Under the pieces are notes generated by a model, which did no database searches, was not told the origin of the DNA, and saw only the letters and a list, made by a program, of their open reading frames with translations. Shown here one piece after another: positions 29,189 to 39,427 of a DNA stretch of 64,000 nucleotides. A program made the position numbers and the translations under genes. This DNA is from Rhodoferax sp. (GTDB lineage: Bacteria > Pseudomonadota > Gammaproteobacteria > Burkholderiales > Burkholderiaceae_C), in NCBI GenBank assembly GCA_008015235.1, contig SSFF01000031.1:39549-103548 (forward strand), in the 5' to 3' direction. Each line of letters opens with the position of its first letter. Position 1 is the first letter of the stretch.

Positions 29189-30211
29189 TTACTTCAGGAC
29201 CACTTTGGTCCAGCGCGACACCCAGGCAGCGCCTTTTTCAGCAATGTCCTTGTCCGACGGCGCGGCAAAAGTGTCGGGTTCGGGAGCGTGGCGCATGACG
29301 TCGTCTCGTGCCACACCGATTTCTGCCGGGTACATCCACATCACGGTCTGCATTTGCTGCTGCACGGCAGGCGAGCGCAGGAAGTCAATGAACTTCAAAG
29401 CCGCTGCGCGCTCCTGGCCACCCTGCACCAAGGCCACACCTTCGACCTGGCGGAACACCCCACCAGGCACGGACAGGCTGCCCGTGGGCGGTTCGCTGGG
29501 TTTGTCCTTGGCATAGAACAGCTCGGCCGCCGGGCTGGTGGAGTAGCTCACCACCAGGGGGTAGCGGCCACCATTGCGGCTGAACTCGGTGTAGTAGGCC
29601 TCGCTCCAGCCCTTGGCGACCTTCAGTCCGTTGGCACGCATCTTGGCCCACCAGTCAAAGGCGGCATCTTCCCCCATCTGGCCGATGGTGGCCAGCAAAA
29701 AAGCGTAGCCGGGGCTGCTGGTGGCCGGGTTCTGCACCACCAGCAGGTTGGCGTAGGCGGCGTCGGTCAGGCTTGCCAGCGACTTGGGCAGTGCCAGACC
29801 TTTCTTGCCAAACCAGGCCTTGTCGTAGTTGAGCGTGACATAACCGTAGTCCACCGGCACCAGGCCAGCCGGCAGCGGTGCCACCGACTTGCGTTGCCCC
29901 GCAGCGCCCAGCTCGGTGTCGATCACCCCGGCAGCCAGAGCCTTGGAGGCCAGTGCGTTGTCGATGCCGAACACCACGTCGGCAATCGGGCTGGCCTTGG
30001 TCAGGATGAGCTTGTTGAGCATTTCCCCTGCGTCCCCCGCCTTGGACACCTTGAGCTGGATGCCGCTGTCGCGTTCGAACTGGGCGACCAACGGCTTGGG
30101 CAGGGAGTAGGAGCTGTGTGTCAGCACGCGCAGCTCCACGGCATGGACCGACACTGCGCTGGCAATGACCGCTGCCAGCAGGGAAAAACGCAAGGGAAAT
30201 TTGAAGGTCAC
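29189..30211 (-). CDS. thiB: Thiamine ABC transporter substrate-binding protein
   Basis: 340 residues from GTG 30211, chosen because the signal peptide (VTFKFPLRFSLLAAVIASAVSVHA) begins there with an AGAGAG ribosome site just upstream. The mature protein has the ThiB pattern: ELRVLTHSSYSLPKPLVAQFERDSGI, FGIDNALASKA, PVDYGYVTLNYDKAWF and TSPGYAFLLATIG. A periplasmic type 2 binding protein that captures thiamine, TMP or TPP. First gene of thiBPQ, controlled by the riboswitch in its leader. Confidence 0.9.
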   Translation of the reverse strand: MTFKFPLRFSLLAAVIASAVSVHAVELRVLTHSSYSLPKPLVAQFERDSGIQLKVSKAGDAGEMLNKLILTKASPIADVVFGIDNALASKALAAGVIDTELGAAGQRKSVAPLPAGLVPVDYGYVTLNYDKAWFGKKGLALPKSLASLTDAAYANLLVVQNPATSSPGYAFLLATIGQMGEDAAFDWWAKMRANGLKVAKGWSEAYYTEFSRNGGRYPLVVSYSTSPAAELFYAKDKPSEPPTGSLSVPGGVFRQVEGVALVQGGQERAAALKFIDFLRSPAVQQQMQTVMWMYPAEIGVARDDVMRHAPEPDTFAAPSDKDIAEKGAAWVSRWTKVVLK

Positions 30212-30280
30212 TTGGTACTCTCTTTCGGTAAAACAGTACGAAGCACTGATGCACCGAACGGCCTGTGTTGCAGGCCCCAA

Positions 30281-30368
30281 GGCTTCTCACGCTTCCTACG
30301 CTGGTATGAGCCAGATCAGGTTCATGGGGTATTTCTCAGACTGGCACCCACGCCAGACACCCCCGGTG
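30281..30368 (-). promoter_or_regulatory. TPP riboswitch (THI element) of thiBPQ
   Basis: The minus strand shows the conserved THI-box parts in order: GGGGGTGTC, then CTGAGAAATACCC, then GAACCTGATCTGGCTCATAC, then CAGCGTAGGAAGCG. These match the thiamine pyrophosphate aptamer, including the CUGAGA pyrimidine-sensing loop and the GAACCUGAUC strand. It should reduce thiBPQ expression when TPP is abundant. A GGCCTG/CAGGCC hairpin (30260-30276) between aptamer and start could be part of the expression platform, although no U-run follows it. Confidence 0.95.
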
Positions 30369-30376
30369 GAGACGCC

Positions 30377-30382
30377 ATTTTA
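30377..30382 (-). promoter_or_regulatory. Candidate -10 box of the thiBPQ promoter
   Basis: The minus strand reads TAAAAT about 8 bases ahead of the start of the TPP aptamer, where transcription must begin. No convincing -35 hexamer is seen. Confidence 0.35.
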
Positions 30383-30498
30383 GCCAGAGCCGCCCCCGCG
30401 CACTGCCCCAATTCCCTTTGCGCCACTGCGGGCGTAAACTGGCGCTCCCTTCCCCCCTGCACCGGCCCTGGTGGCCGTTTTGGACCAAGCACACCGCC

Positions 30499-31083
30499 AT
30501 GCCACCCCAAATTCATGCATTGATGGTCCGTAGCGCACTGGCTGCCGCGCTGGCATTGCCGGCCCTGACCGCCCAGGCACAGACCGAAACCCTGCAGACC
30601 AAGCAGGCCATCAGCCTGCGCGACCAGCCATCCGCCACAGCCGCCACGCTGGCCACACTGGCCAGCGGCACCAGCGTCACACGCACACCCCAGCGCTCAG
30701 GGCCCTGGATGCAGGTGCAGACCGCCAGCGGCCAGGTCGGCTGGGTCCACATGTTTGAACTGACCGCCAGCAATGCTGGCGCCCCGGCCAGCAACGGCCT
30801 CACAGGTGCCCTGCGCGGGCTGTCCGGCTTTCTGAACCGCGGCAGCAATTCCGGCACCACGGTGGCCACATCCACCGCCGGCATACGCGGCCTGAGCAAG
30901 GAAGACATCCAGAACGCCGCCCCCAATATGGCAGCCCTGGAGAAACTGGAGCACTTGCGTGCCGACGAAGCCCAGGCCCGTCGCTACGCCAGCGAACGCG
31001 CGCTGGTGGCACACAGCATTGCGGCACTGCCCGCCCCTGCGCAGGCCGCAGCGGTCAACGCCCCCCGGGAGTATTCCAAATGA
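30499..31083 (+). CDS. SH3 domain-containing exported protein
   Basis: 194 residues from ATG 30499; ATG 30523 is a possible alternative. Signal peptide around MVRSALAAALALPALTAQAQ. A bacterial SH3 (SH3b) domain follows: LQTKQAISLRDQPSATAATLATLASGTSVTRTPQRSGPWMQVQTASGQVGWVHM. The C-terminal half is Ala-rich and helical. Role unknown; SH3b domains often bind cell wall peptides. The stop overlaps the start of the M48 protease gene (ATGA at 31080), so the two proteins are probably made together. Confidence 0.75.
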   Translation: MPPQIHALMVRSALAAALALPALTAQAQTETLQTKQAISLRDQPSATAATLATLASGTSVTRTPQRSGPWMQVQTASGQVGWVHMFELTASNAGAPASNGLTGALRGLSGFLNRGSNSGTTVATSTAGIRGLSKEDIQNAAPNMAALEKLEHLRADEAQARRYASERALVAHSIAALPAPAQAAAVNAPREYSK

Positions 31084-32030
31084 AAAAATTCCTTGCGACC
31101 CTGACCCTGCTGCTGGCCTGCGGATGTACCCAGGCCCAAGACGATGCGGCCAAAGCGATTGGCGGCCTGCTACAGGGCCTGATGCGCGGCAACCAGAACA
31201 ACAATGCACCCGCCAGTCCCCAAGGTGGGCTGGGCCTCTCGTTCGGCGGCAACAAGGGTTCTGGCAATGCGGTCAATGTGGGCGAACTGGCCGGCCTGCT
31301 GTCGCAGTCAATCGAGCAGATTGACGAGCCCAAGGAAATCCAGATCGGGCGCCACCTGGCCGCCGTGCTGGTGGGCGCCAAACCCCTGCACCCGAATGCC
31401 GCGCTGCAGCGCTATGTGAACCGGCTGGGCCGCTGGATCAGCCTGCAGACCCCGCGCCCCCAGCTGCCCTGGACCTTCGGCGTGCTCGACGACGAGGGCT
31501 ACAACGCCTTCGCCGCCCCCGGTGGCTACATCTTTGTGACCAAGGGCCTGATCGACCGCATGGCCGACGAGGCCGACCTGGCGTCGGTGCTGGCCCACGA
31601 AATGGCGCACGTGGTCGGCAAGCACCACCTCAAGGCGATCCAGAAATCGGCCCAGAGCGGGCTGCTGACACGCGCCCTGGCCACCCAGGTGGGCGGCGGC
31701 GTGGGCGGTGCCCTGTCCGAACAGCTGTTGCTGCTGGGCCGCGACCTGTATTCGCGCGGTCTGGACCAGAGTGACGAGTTCGAGGCCGATCGCATTGGCG
31801 TGACCTATGCCACCGCCGCCGGCTACGACCCCTATGGATTGCTGGCCGTGCTGCAGCAAATGGCCGCCACGCCGGGCGACAACCCGGCCTATGCGCTCAC
31901 CTTCAGCACCCACCCTTCCACCACAGCGCGGCTGGACCAGCTCGAGCAGGCCATGGGCCAGCGCCTGGACGCCTACGCCAACAAGCCCCGCATCCCGATG
32001 GCGGCACGCCTGGCCCAGGCCACCCGTTAA
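31080..32030 (+). CDS. M48 family metalloprotease, probable lipoprotein
   Basis: 316 residues. N-terminus [20 protein letters not shown] looks like a lipoprotein signal with a Cys at residue 14 or 16. Peptidase M48 core: [14 protein letters not shown] (zinc-binding HExxH) and the third ligand in [13 protein letters not shown], plus [13 protein letters not shown] ahead. Relatives such as BepA and LoiP act in outer membrane protein quality control. It overlaps the SH3 gene by four bases. Confidence 0.87.
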   Translation: MKKFLATLTLLLACGCTQAQDDAAKAIGGLLQGLMRGNQNNNAPASPQGGLGLSFGGNKGSGNAVNVGELAGLLSQSIEQIDEPKEIQIGRHLAAVLVGAKPLHPNAALQRYVNRLGRWISLQTPRPQLPWTFGVLDDEGYNAFAAPGGYIFVTKGLIDRMADEADLASVLAHEMAHVVGKHHLKAIQKSAQSGLLTRALATQVGGGVGGALSEQLLLLGRDLYSRGLDQSDEFEADRIGVTYATAAGYDPYGLLAVLQQMAATPGDNPAYALTFSTHPSTTARLDQLEQAMGQRLDAYANKPRIPMAARLAQATR

Positions 32031-32047
32031 ACCTACCAAGACTTTCC

Positions 32048-33103
32048 ATGACCATGACCAACAGCTGGTTGCACCAGGCAATCGGCCGGATCGAAGCGGA
32101 CTACGTCCGCAGTGCCGACACCCACCTCATTCCCCTGGCCTTGCCTGCATTCGAGCGCTGCGGCATCGACCTCTACCTGAAGGACGAATCCACCCACCCC
32201 ACCGGCAGCCTCAAGCACCGGCTGGCGCGCTCGCTGTTCCTGTACGCGCTGTGCAACGGCTGGCTGCACGAAGGCTCGACCGTGGTGGAAGCCTCCAGCG
32301 GCTCCACAGCCGTCAGCGAAGCCTATTTCGCCCGCCTCATCGGACTGCCCTTCATTGCAGTCATGACGCGCAGCACCTCGCCCGAGAAGATTGCGCAGAT
32401 CAACTTCTACGGCGGCCAGTGCCACCTGGTCGACAGCCCGGCCCAGGTGTATGAAGCGGCGCGCAGCCTGGCGACCGAACGCAACGGCCACTACATGGAC
32501 CAGTTCACGTACGCCGAACGTGCCACCGACTGGCGTGGCAACAACAACATCGCCCAGAGCATGTTCAGCCAGATGGCACGCGAACGCCACCCCATTCCGC
32601 GCTGGGTGGTCATTGCAGCCGGCACCGGCGGCACCAGCGCCACCATCGGCCGCTTCATCCGCTACCAGCGCCATGCCACCCAGGTGTGCGTACCCGACCC
32701 CGAAGGTTCGGTGTTTTTCCATTACCACAGCTGCCGCAACGAAGGCCTCACCAGCGCCGGCTCGCGCATCGAAGGCATTGGACGCCCCCGGGTCGAGCCC
32801 AGCTTCATTCCCAGTCTGGTGGACCGCATGATGCAGATCCCCGACACCGAGTCGATAGCCGCCATGCAGGCCCTGCACCAGCTGCTGGGTCGGCGCGTGG
32901 GCCCATCCACCGGCACCAACTTCGTGGCCATGCTGACCCTGGCGAAGGAAATGCGCGAGCGCGGCCAGACCGGATCGGTGCTGTCCCTGCTGTGCGACTC
33001 GGGCGAGCGCTACCTGGGCAACTACTACAACCCGGCCTGGGTCGATCAGACCGTGGGTGACCTGCAGTCTGCCCAGGAAAAAATCAACTTCTGGCTCAGC
33101 TAG
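32048..33103 (+). CDS. PLP-dependent enzyme of the cysteine synthase family
   Basis: 351 residues (ATG 32054 is also possible). Fold type II PLP enzyme: [17 protein letters not shown] holds the Schiff-base Lys (K56), [19 protein letters not shown] binds the cofactor phosphate region and [15 protein letters not shown] the PLP phosphate. The substrate asparagine loop differs from CysK and CysM ([11 protein letters not shown]), as in the group annotated as cysteine desulfhydrases. Substrate not determined. It follows the M48 gene by 17 bases. Confidence 0.82.
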   Translation: MTMTNSWLHQAIGRIEADYVRSADTHLIPLALPAFERCGIDLYLKDESTHPTGSLKHRLARSLFLYALCNGWLHEGSTVVEASSGSTAVSEAYFARLIGLPFIAVMTRSTSPEKIAQINFYGGQCHLVDSPAQVYEAARSLATERNGHYMDQFTYAERATDWRGNNNIAQSMFSQMARERHPIPRWVVIAAGTGGTSATIGRFIRYQRHATQVCVPDPEGSVFFHYHSCRNEGLTSAGSRIEGIGRPRVEPSFIPSLVDRMMQIPDTESIAAMQALHQLLGRRVGPSTGTNFVAMLTLAKEMRERGQTGSVLSLLCDSGERYLGNYYNPAWVDQTVGDLQSAQEKINFWLS

Positions 33104-33130
33104 TGGCGCGCGTCGAAAGTCGTGCAGCCA

Positions 33131-33177
33131 CTACTTTTTTTATAGCTAATTACGCTTGAAATATGCGGGCTAGCGCC
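33131..33177 (-). repeat. Dispersed 48-bp repeat, intergenic copy
   Basis: Minus-strand reading GGCGCTAGCCCGCATATTTC, then AAGCGTAATTAGCTATAAA and AGTAG. It lies 16 bases before the ABC exporter start and is oriented opposite to both flanking genes. Confidence 0.7.
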
Positions 33178-33193
33178 CCATTTGGCTTGCAAC

Positions 33194-35008
33194 ATGAACA
33201 CAAGCGCCACGCCCACCGCATCGACCACCAGTCCACCACCTCCACGCGCCCTGGCCGGGCTGGCCCCGTTTCTGCGGCCCTACCGCTGGCACATCGGTGC
33301 CACGCTGGTGCTGCTCGTGCTGGCCGCCGGGGCCACCCTGGTCTTCCCGGCGGCACTGAAAAACCTGATTGACGAAGGTTTGGTGGGGGCCGCGCCAGGG
33401 CAACTGGCCGGGCACTTCTTCAACCTGTTTGCCGTGGCTGTAGCACTGGGGCTCTTCTCTGCAGCGCGCTTTTACATGGTCAGCTGGCTCGGCGAGCGGG
33501 TCTCGGCCGATCTGCGCAATGCGGTGTACGGGCACGTCATTGCCCAGAGCCCGGAGTTTTTCGAGACCACCCAGACCGGCGAGGTGCTGTCGCGCCTGAG
33601 TGCCGACACCACGCTGGTGCAGACCGTGGTGGGCTCCTCGTTCTCCATGGGGCTGCGCAACGCCATCATGGGACTGGGCGCCCTGGGCATGCTGGTCTGG
33701 ACCAACCCGGTGGTCATGGCCCAGGTGCTTGTCGGCCTGGTGCTGGTGGTGCTGCCAGCCATGTGGTTCGGTCGGCGTGTGCGCAAGCTCTCGCGCGCCA
33801 GCCAGGACCGCATTGCCGACTCCAGCGCCATCGCGGCCGAGGTACTCAACGCCATTCCGGTGGTACAGAGCTACAACGCCCAGGCGCGTGAGGCCCGGCG
33901 CTTCGAGAGCTCCACGCTGGCAGCGTTCCAGACCGCCGTGGGCCGCAGCAAGGCACGCGCTGTGCTGGTAGCGTTCATCATCATTGCCACCAGCGCGGCC
34001 CTACTGTGGGGCTTGTACATGGGCACACAGGCGGTGGCGGCTGGACGCATCAGCGCCGGGCACCTGGGGCAGACAGTGGTGTACGTCATCATCCTGGCCA
34101 GTGCCTTCGCCGTCCTGGGTGAAGTCTATGGCGACCTGCTGCGTGCGGCCGGTGCCACCGAGCGCCTGATGGAACTGCTGGCCCAGCGCTCACCGATCCG
34201 CTCGCCCGCCACTCCCCTGCCACTGCCTGCAGTGGTGGGAGGAAGCACCCTCACACTGGAACACCTTGGCTTTCACTACCCGTCTCGGCCACAGCAGGCG
34301 GCCTTGCAGGACGTGACACTGTCGGTAGCCAGCGGCAAGACCGTGGCCCTGGTGGGCTCCAGCGGCGCGGGCAAGAGCACGGTGTTCCAGCTGCTGCTGC
34401 GTTTCTACGACGCCCAAAACGGCAGTATCACGCTCGATGGCGTGCCCATCCACCAGCTGTCCCTGGAAGCGCTGCGCAGCCGCATTGGCATCGTGCCGCA
34501 GGACGCTGTCATCTTCTCTGCCGATGCGATGGAAAACATCCGCTACGGTAAGCCCGAAGCGTCGGATGCCGAAGTCATGGCCGCAGCCCGTGCCGCCTAC
34601 GCCCACGAATTCATCGAAGCCCTGCCGCAGGGCTACCGTACCTTCCTGGGTGAACGCGGCGTACGCCTGTCGGGCGGGCAGCGCCAGCGCATCTCCATTG
34701 CCCGCGCCATTCTCAAGAATCCACCGCTGCTCTTGCTGGACGAAGCCACCAGCGCGCTCGATGCCGAAAGCGAGCGCATGGTGCAGGCCGCGCTGGAATC
34801 AGCCATGGAAAATCGCACGACCTTGGTGATTGCCCATCGCCTGGCTACCGTGCAGAAAGCAGACTGCATCGTCGTGCTGGAACAAGGCCGCATCGTCGAA
34901 CAAGGCACGCACAACGAGTTGCTGGCCCGTGCTGGGGTCTATGCCGGCCTGGCAGCCCTGCAGTTCAGCGATGGACCAACCAATGCCATGACTTCAGCGA
35001 CCGATTGA
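33194..35008 (+). CDS. ABC exporter half-transporter, MsbA/ABCB-like
   Basis: 604 residues from ATG 33194; an in-frame TTG at 33182 is less likely. Fused N-terminal six-helix exporter domain (about residues 20-320) and C-terminal ATPase. ATPase motifs: Walker A GSSGAGKST, Q-loop VPQDAVIFSADAMENIRYG, signature RLSGGQRQRISIARAI, Walker B LLLLDEATSALD and H-loop IAHRLATV. It works as a homodimer; the substrate could be a lipid or a drug and is not determinable. A dispersed repeat copy lies just upstream. Confidence 0.88.
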   Translation: MNTSATPTASTTSPPPPRALAGLAPFLRPYRWHIGATLVLLVLAAGATLVFPAALKNLIDEGLVGAAPGQLAGHFFNLFAVAVALGLFSAARFYMVSWLGERVSADLRNAVYGHVIAQSPEFFETTQTGEVLSRLSADTTLVQTVVGSSFSMGLRNAIMGLGALGMLVWTNPVVMAQVLVGLVLVVLPAMWFGRRVRKLSRASQDRIADSSAIAAEVLNAIPVVQSYNAQAREARRFESSTLAAFQTAVGRSKARAVLVAFIIIATSAALLWGLYMGTQAVAAGRISAGHLGQTVVYVIILASAFAVLGEVYGDLLRAAGATERLMELLAQRSPIRSPATPLPLPAVVGGSTLTLEHLGFHYPSRPQQAALQDVTLSVASGKTVALVGSSGAGKSTVFQLLLRFYDAQNGSITLDGVPIHQLSLEALRSRIGIVPQDAVIFSADAMENIRYGKPEASDAEVMAAARAAYAHEFIEALPQGYRTFLGERGVRLSGGQRQRISIARAILKNPPLLLLDEATSALDAESERMVQAALESAMENRTTLVIAHRLATVQKADCIVVLEQGRIVEQGTHNELLARAGVYAGLAALQFSDGPTNAMTSATD

Positions 35009-35067
35009 ATTCAAGCCCTGAAGTTCCTAGAATGGCTTAACCACCGTTACCTGCTATGGGAGGTTCC

Positions 35068-35268
35068 ATGGAAGTTTCAAAATCAAGCCCACCCCGCAAT
35101 GTCGAGGCGCTGCAGACCAAGCCCAACCCGCGCACCGAAGACCGTGCTGCCCTGAACAAAGCGGCTGCCCAAGAAGCATCTGAGCGTCAAGCCCAGCAAG
35201 AAAAACCCAAGCCTGTGGTGAATACGCAGGGTCAAACGACGGGACGGCTCCTGAACGTGACCGCCTGA
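35068..35268 (+). CDS. Small hydrophilic hypothetical protein
   Basis: 66 residues from ATG 35068, preceded by an excellent GGAGG ribosome site (35058-35062). The product is rich in Gln, Ala, Lys and Pro (AALNKAAAQEASERQAQQEKPKP) with no signal, membrane helix or known domain, and is probably unstructured. The stop codon is in the loop of an ACCGCC-TGA-GGCGGT hairpin (35260-35274) that may end the transcript. Confidence 0.55.
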   Translation: MEVSKSSPPRNVEALQTKPNPRTEDRAALNKAAAQEASERQAQQEKPKPVVNTQGQTTGRLLNVTA

Positions 35269-35315
35269 GGCGGTGAGTGCCAGCAAAGGCACAGTACCCA
35301 GAGCCTCGCTGTCTA

Positions 35316-35331
35316 TTCAATTGGAATTGAA
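35316..35331. promoter_or_regulatory. AT-rich palindrome upstream of gdhA
   Basis: TTCAATT-GG-AATTGAA, a perfect 7-base inverted repeat in an AT-rich stretch (35310-35370) within otherwise GC-rich DNA, about 105 bases before the gdhA start. It has the form of an operator for a dimeric regulator; the protein is unknown. Confidence 0.35.
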
Positions 35332-35436
35332 TCCTTAACGTTATTCATTTATTGCATAGTTAGCAAAATACTTGGCCTTGGACATTCGTGAGCACGCCAC
35401 CTACAGTGCGGCCTTCCATTAACACAAGGAGCATGC

Positions 35437-36729
35437 ATGTCCCACCCGGCTTCTACCCTGGCCGTCCCTTCATACCTCAACGCCGATAACCTTGGCCCAT
35501 GGGGTATCTACTTGCAGCAAGTCGATCGCGTCATCCCCTACCTCGGCTCCCTGAGCCGCTGGGCCGACACCCTCAAGCGCCCCAAGCGTGCGCTGATCGT
35601 GGACGTGCCAATCCACCTGGACAACGGCACCGTCGCCCACTTTGAAGGCTACCGTGTCCAGCACAACACCTCGCGCGGCCCCGGCAAGGGCGGCGTGCGC
35701 TTCCACCAGGACGTGACACTGTCCGAAGTGATGGCCCTGTCGGCCTGGATGTCGATCAAGAACGCCGCAGTGAACGTCCCCTACGGTGGTGCCAAGGGCG
35801 GCATTCGTGTTGACCCGCGCACCCTGTCCATGGGCGAACTGGAACGTATCACCCGCCGCTACACCAGCGAAATCGGCATCATTATTGGCCCCACCAAGGA
35901 CATTCCGGCGCCCGACGTGAACACCAACGCGCAGATCATGGCTTGGATGATGGACACCTACTCCATGAACGAAGGCGCAACGGCCACCGGCGTGGTAACG
36001 GGCAAGCCGGTTGACCTGGGCGGCTCATTGGGTCGCCAGGAAGCCACCGGCCGCGGTGTATTCACCGTGGGCTGTGAAGCAGCCAAGCACCTGAGCATGG
36101 ACGTGAGCAAGGCCCGTATCGCCGTGCAAGGTTTCGGCAACGTCGGCGGTATCGCTGGCAAGCTGTTCGCCGAAGCCGGCGCACGTGTCGTGACCGTCCA
36201 GGACCATGGCGGCACCATTTTCAACAGCAACGGTTTCGACGTACCCGCCCTGCTCAAGCACGTGGCAGCCAACGGCTCTGTAGCCGGTTTCCCGGGGGCC
36301 GACGTCATTGACAACGAGAGCTTCTGGGACGTGGACTGCGACATCCTGATCCCTGCAGCACTGGAAGGTCAGCTGACAGGTGCCCGTGCCCAGCGCATCA
36401 AGGCCAAGCTGGTCATCGAAGGCGCCAACGGCCCGACCACACCGGACGCCGATGACATCCTGCAAGACCGCGGCGTTCTGGTATTGCCCGACGTGATCGC
36501 CAACGCCGGTGGCGTGACCGTGAGCTACTTCGAATGGGTGCAGGACTTCTCCAGTTTCTTCTGGACCGAAGAGGAGATCAACAACCGCCTGGTACGCATC
36601 ATGAAAGACGCCTTCAACAGCATCTGGAACGTCGCGCAGGACAAGAAAGTCAGCCTGCGCACCGCCACCTTCATCGTGGCTTGCTCACGCATTCTGCATG
36701 CACGCGAACTGCGCGGTCTGTACCCCTGA
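35437..36729 (+). CDS. gdhA: Glutamate dehydrogenase (Glu/Leu/Phe/Val family)
   Basis: 430 residues. Interconverts glutamate and 2-oxoglutarate plus ammonia. The N-terminal domain has the catalytic Lys region [15 protein letters not shown] and [11 protein letters not shown]; the Rossmann domain has [25 protein letters not shown]; the C-terminus has [17 protein letters not shown] and [19 protein letters not shown]. An AAGGAG site is present upstream and an intrinsic terminator follows 21 bases after the stop. Cofactor preference cannot be told with confidence. Confidence 0.92.
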   Translation: MSHPASTLAVPSYLNADNLGPWGIYLQQVDRVIPYLGSLSRWADTLKRPKRALIVDVPIHLDNGTVAHFEGYRVQHNTSRGPGKGGVRFHQDVTLSEVMALSAWMSIKNAAVNVPYGGAKGGIRVDPRTLSMGELERITRRYTSEIGIIIGPTKDIPAPDVNTNAQIMAWMMDTYSMNEGATATGVVTGKPVDLGGSLGRQEATGRGVFTVGCEAAKHLSMDVSKARIAVQGFGNVGGIAGKLFAEAGARVVTVQDHGGTIFNSNGFDVPALLKHVAANGSVAGFPGADVIDNESFWDVDCDILIPAALEGQLTGARAQRIKAKLVIEGANGPTTPDADDILQDRGVLVLPDVIANAGGVTVSYFEWVQDFSSFFWTEEEINNRLVRIMKDAFNSIWNVAQDKKVSLRTATFIVACSRILHARELRGLYP

Positions 36730-36750
36730 TCCAGACTCCAGCGCTCTGAT

Positions 36751-36788
36751 AACGGCTGGTACCGACTACGGTACCGGCTGTTTTTTTA
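36751..36788 (+). terminator. Intrinsic terminator of gdhA
   Basis: Stem with GGTACC / GGTACC at its apex, extended to about 12 pairs (with G-U pairs) around a GACTAC loop and followed by seven T residues (36781-36787). It reaches into the last codons of the convergent DUF1178 gene. Confidence 0.9.
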
Positions 36789-37259
36789 TTGCAGTGTGCC
36801 TTTGACGGCGTCGGGCACCATGAGTGGCAGCACGTCAACACCTTCATCCAGCAGTTCGTGAAGCTCCTGCGGTGTGGCCTTGCCGCGAATGCTGCGGTCT
36901 TCTGCCTCGCCATAGTGCATCTTGCGCGCCTCATCGGCAAAGCGACTCCCCACATCTTCGGAAGCGTCCATCAGCGCACGCGAAACATCCAGCCAGGCCC
37001 GCAACAGATCGCGCTGAACATCACCCGGGACACGGACAGCTGCCACGTCGTTGTTGCCTTCGGGGGTGGCAAGTGCGGGCAAATTCTTGCCTGCTTTCAG
37101 GTTCAGGCGCGGGGCACTCAGTGCTTTGGATATCTGGCTATCGTTGCACACTGGGCAAGTCAGCAGGCCGCGCGCATGCTGGCTTTGGTAGTCCTCCTCG
37201 TTGGAGAACCAGCCTTCAAACGGGTGCGCGTTGGCGCACAGCAGATTCAAAACTTTCAT
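36786..37259 (-). CDS. DUF1178 family protein
   Basis: 157 residues from ATG 37259. Starts MKVLNLLCANAHPFEGWFSNEEDY and has a CPVC pair at about residues 35-38, so with the early Cys and His it may bind zinc. The C-terminal part is helical (RKMHYGEAEDRSIRGKATPQE is typical of the family). Function unknown. It converges with gdhA and follows the NUDIX gene by 11 bases. Confidence 0.88.
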   Translation of the reverse strand: MKVLNLLCANAHPFEGWFSNEEDYQSQHARGLLTCPVCNDSQISKALSAPRLNLKAGKNLPALATPEGNNDVAAVRVPGDVQRDLLRAWLDVSRALMDASEDVGSRFADEARKMHYGEAEDRSIRGKATPQELHELLDEGVDVLPLMVPDAVKGTLQ

Positions 37260-37270
37260 GCCCGTATTGT

Positions 37271-37945
37271 CTACACCAGCGATTGCCAGTGCAAAGGCAG
37301 TTGACCGGACAAATGGCTTTGCAACCAAAAAGCCCCAATCAAGGTTTTGGCATCGGTGATGGCGCCGTCATGGCAGCCCTGGAGCACGGCCGTGAAAGGC
37401 ACATCAAACACTTCCAGAAACTCTTCGGTATCCAATTGCCGCTCCCCAGGTTGGAGACCTCGTGCAAACCAGACATCGATAAATTCGGTCGAGTACGCGA
37501 TGACCGGATGCAGGGTACCGGCTTTGCCCCACTGTGTGGCGGTGTACCCGGTTTCCTCACGCAACTCCCGCTGCGCGCAGTGCAGGGAGTTTTCACCCGG
37601 GTCGAGCTTGCCGGCCGGAAATTCCAGCATGACTTTGCCCATGGGGTAGCGGAACTGGCGCTCCATGACCACGCGCAGACCGTCATCCCCTCCATCCAGG
37701 AGTGGCACCACCATCACGGCACCGGGATGCACCACGTATTCACGGGCAGCAGTTTCCCCATCGGGCAAGCGCACGCGGTCCCTGAAGGCATGCAAAAAAA
37801 GACCGCGGAACAGCTCTTGGCTGTCAACGCGGTCCTCTTGCAGTTTCAACTGCCCGGAGTCTGGAAGATGTTCCAAATGGTTCCGTTTCCTGAAGTGGGC
37901 GTGCAGGTACTCAGGTTGTGAGCATCTGTACCACGGCTTGGGCAC
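37271..37945 (-). CDS. NUDIX hydrolase (ADP-ribose pyrophosphatase type)
   Basis: 224 residues from ATG 37945, which overlaps the nuoN end by 35 bases; a TTG near 37868 would remove the overlap and fits the family N-terminus better. The Nudix box [23 protein letters not shown] is complete, and the preceding [14 protein letters not shown] and [17 protein letters not shown] are typical of ADP-sugar pyrophosphatases. It is cotranscribed behind nuoN. Confidence 0.88.
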   Translation of the reverse strand: MPKPWYRCSQPEYLHAHFRKRNHLEHLPDSGQLKLQEDRVDSQELFRGLFLHAFRDRVRLPDGETAAREYVVHPGAVMVVPLLDGGDDGLRVVMERQFRYPMGKVMLEFPAGKLDPGENSLHCAQRELREETGYTATQWGKAGTLHPVIAYSTEFIDVWFARGLQPGERQLDTEEFLEVFDVPFTAVLQGCHDGAITDAKTLIGAFWLQSHLSGQLPLHWQSLV

Positions 37946-39404
37946 ACAGTGCCATCAAAGTACCGGGGACCAGGCCCAGCACCAGCACCAGCAGACCATT
38001 GACACTCAACACCATGCGCACTTCACCCGAAGCCACGATCGGTGCTGCATCGGCGGCAGGCGCATCAAAGTACATGACCTTGACGACACGCAGGTAGTAG
38101 AAGGCACCAATCAAGGACATGATCACGGCGAAAATCGCCAGTGCAATGTACATGGTGGAACCGGAGACCAGCAAAGCCTGCAACACCGACAGCTTGGCGT
38201 AGAAGCCGACCATCGGGGGAATGCCTGCCAGCGAGAACATGCACGCGGCCATGATGCCCGCGTACAAGGGGCTACGCTGGTTCAATCCAGCCAGGTCCAC
38301 CAGCTCATCGCTTTCGAAGCCATTGCGGGACAGCAGGATGATGACACCGAAAGATGCCAAGGTCGTCAGCACATAGGTGATAACGTAGAACATGGCAGAG
38401 CTGTAGGCATTGGCACCACCGAGGTAACTGCCATTGACCACACCGGCGATCAGGCCCAACAGGACAAAGCCCATCTGCGAAATGGTGGAAAACGCCAGCA
38501 TGCGCTTGACATTGGTCTGCATCAATGCGGCCAGGTTACCGACAAGCAAGGACGCGATTGCCAAGAACATGAGCATTTGCTGCCACTGGCCAGCCAAAGG
38601 CCACATGCCTTCTACCAGCAAGCGCATGACAAGCGCAAAGGCAGCCAACTTGGGGGCTCCGCCGATCATCAAGGTAATAGCCGTCGGCGCTCCATGGTAG
38701 ACATCGGGTATCCACATGTGGAACGGAACCACGCCCAGCTTGAAGGCGAGCCCCGCGACGATGAATACCAAGCCGAAGGCCAACACCTTTTCACGAATCT
38801 GGCCAGCGGCAATCTCACGGAACACTTCTGCGACATCCAAGGAGCCTGTGGCGCCATACAGCATGGACATGCCGTAGAGGAGGAAGCCGGAAGCCAGTGC
38901 GCCCAGCACAAAATACTTCATTGCCGCTTCCGTTGCATTCAAGTCGTCACGACGCAACGCTACCAAGGCATAGCTGGCCAAGGTCAGCAGTTCCAACCCC
39001 AGGTAAATCACGAGGAAATTCGCCCCGGAGATCATGACGAACATGCCTAGCAGAGAGAACAGGGTGAGTGTGAAGAGCTCGCCACCGCGGGAAATCATGT
39101 CCCGTGCTGCAGAATAGTCGCGCGCATAGACCAAGGTGACCATTACGGCGATGGTGGCGAAACACTTCAGCCAGTTGCCCATTGGGTCACTGACCAACAT
39201 GTTGTCAAATCCGTACAAGGTCGCCCCAGCAGCCGCGTACTGCCATTGCATCAAAGCTACTACCGCCAAGGTTGACTGGGTAATGGCATAGGACAGGCCA
39301 CGACGCGGTGTCTTGACACCAAGGTCAACCATGGCCACCACACAGGCCATCACCATGAGCAATATCTCTGGATAGACGGCAATCAAACTGACTTTATCGA
39401 TCAT
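37911..39404 (-). CDS. nuoN: NADH-quinone oxidoreductase subunit N
   Basis: 497 residues, about 14 membrane helices. One of the three antiporter-like proton channels of complex I. The family segments [61 protein letters not shown] and [16 protein letters not shown] are visible. Last nuo gene. Confidence 0.96.
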   Translation of the reverse strand: MIDKVSLIAVYPEILLMVMACVVAMVDLGVKTPRRGLSYAITQSTLAVVALMQWQYAAAGATLYGFDNMLVSDPMGNWLKCFATIAVMVTLVYARDYSAARDMISRGGELFTLTLFSLLGMFVMISGANFLVIYLGLELLTLASYALVALRRDDLNATEAAMKYFVLGALASGFLLYGMSMLYGATGSLDVAEVFREIAAGQIREKVLAFGLVFIVAGLAFKLGVVPFHMWIPDVYHGAPTAITLMIGGAPKLAAFALVMRLLVEGMWPLAGQWQQMLMFLAIASLLVGNLAALMQTNVKRMLAFSTISQMGFVLLGLIAGVVNGSYLGGANAYSSAMFYVITYVLTTLASFGVIILLSRNGFESDELVDLAGLNQRSPLYAGIMAACMFSLAGIPPMVGFYAKLSVLQALLVSGSTMYIALAIFAVIMSLIGAFYYLRVVKVMYFDAPAADAAPIVASGEVRMVLSVNGLLVLVLGLVPGTLMALCAQAVVQMLTT

Positions 39405-39427
39405 TTTTAGCTCTCGTTCTCAACCCG

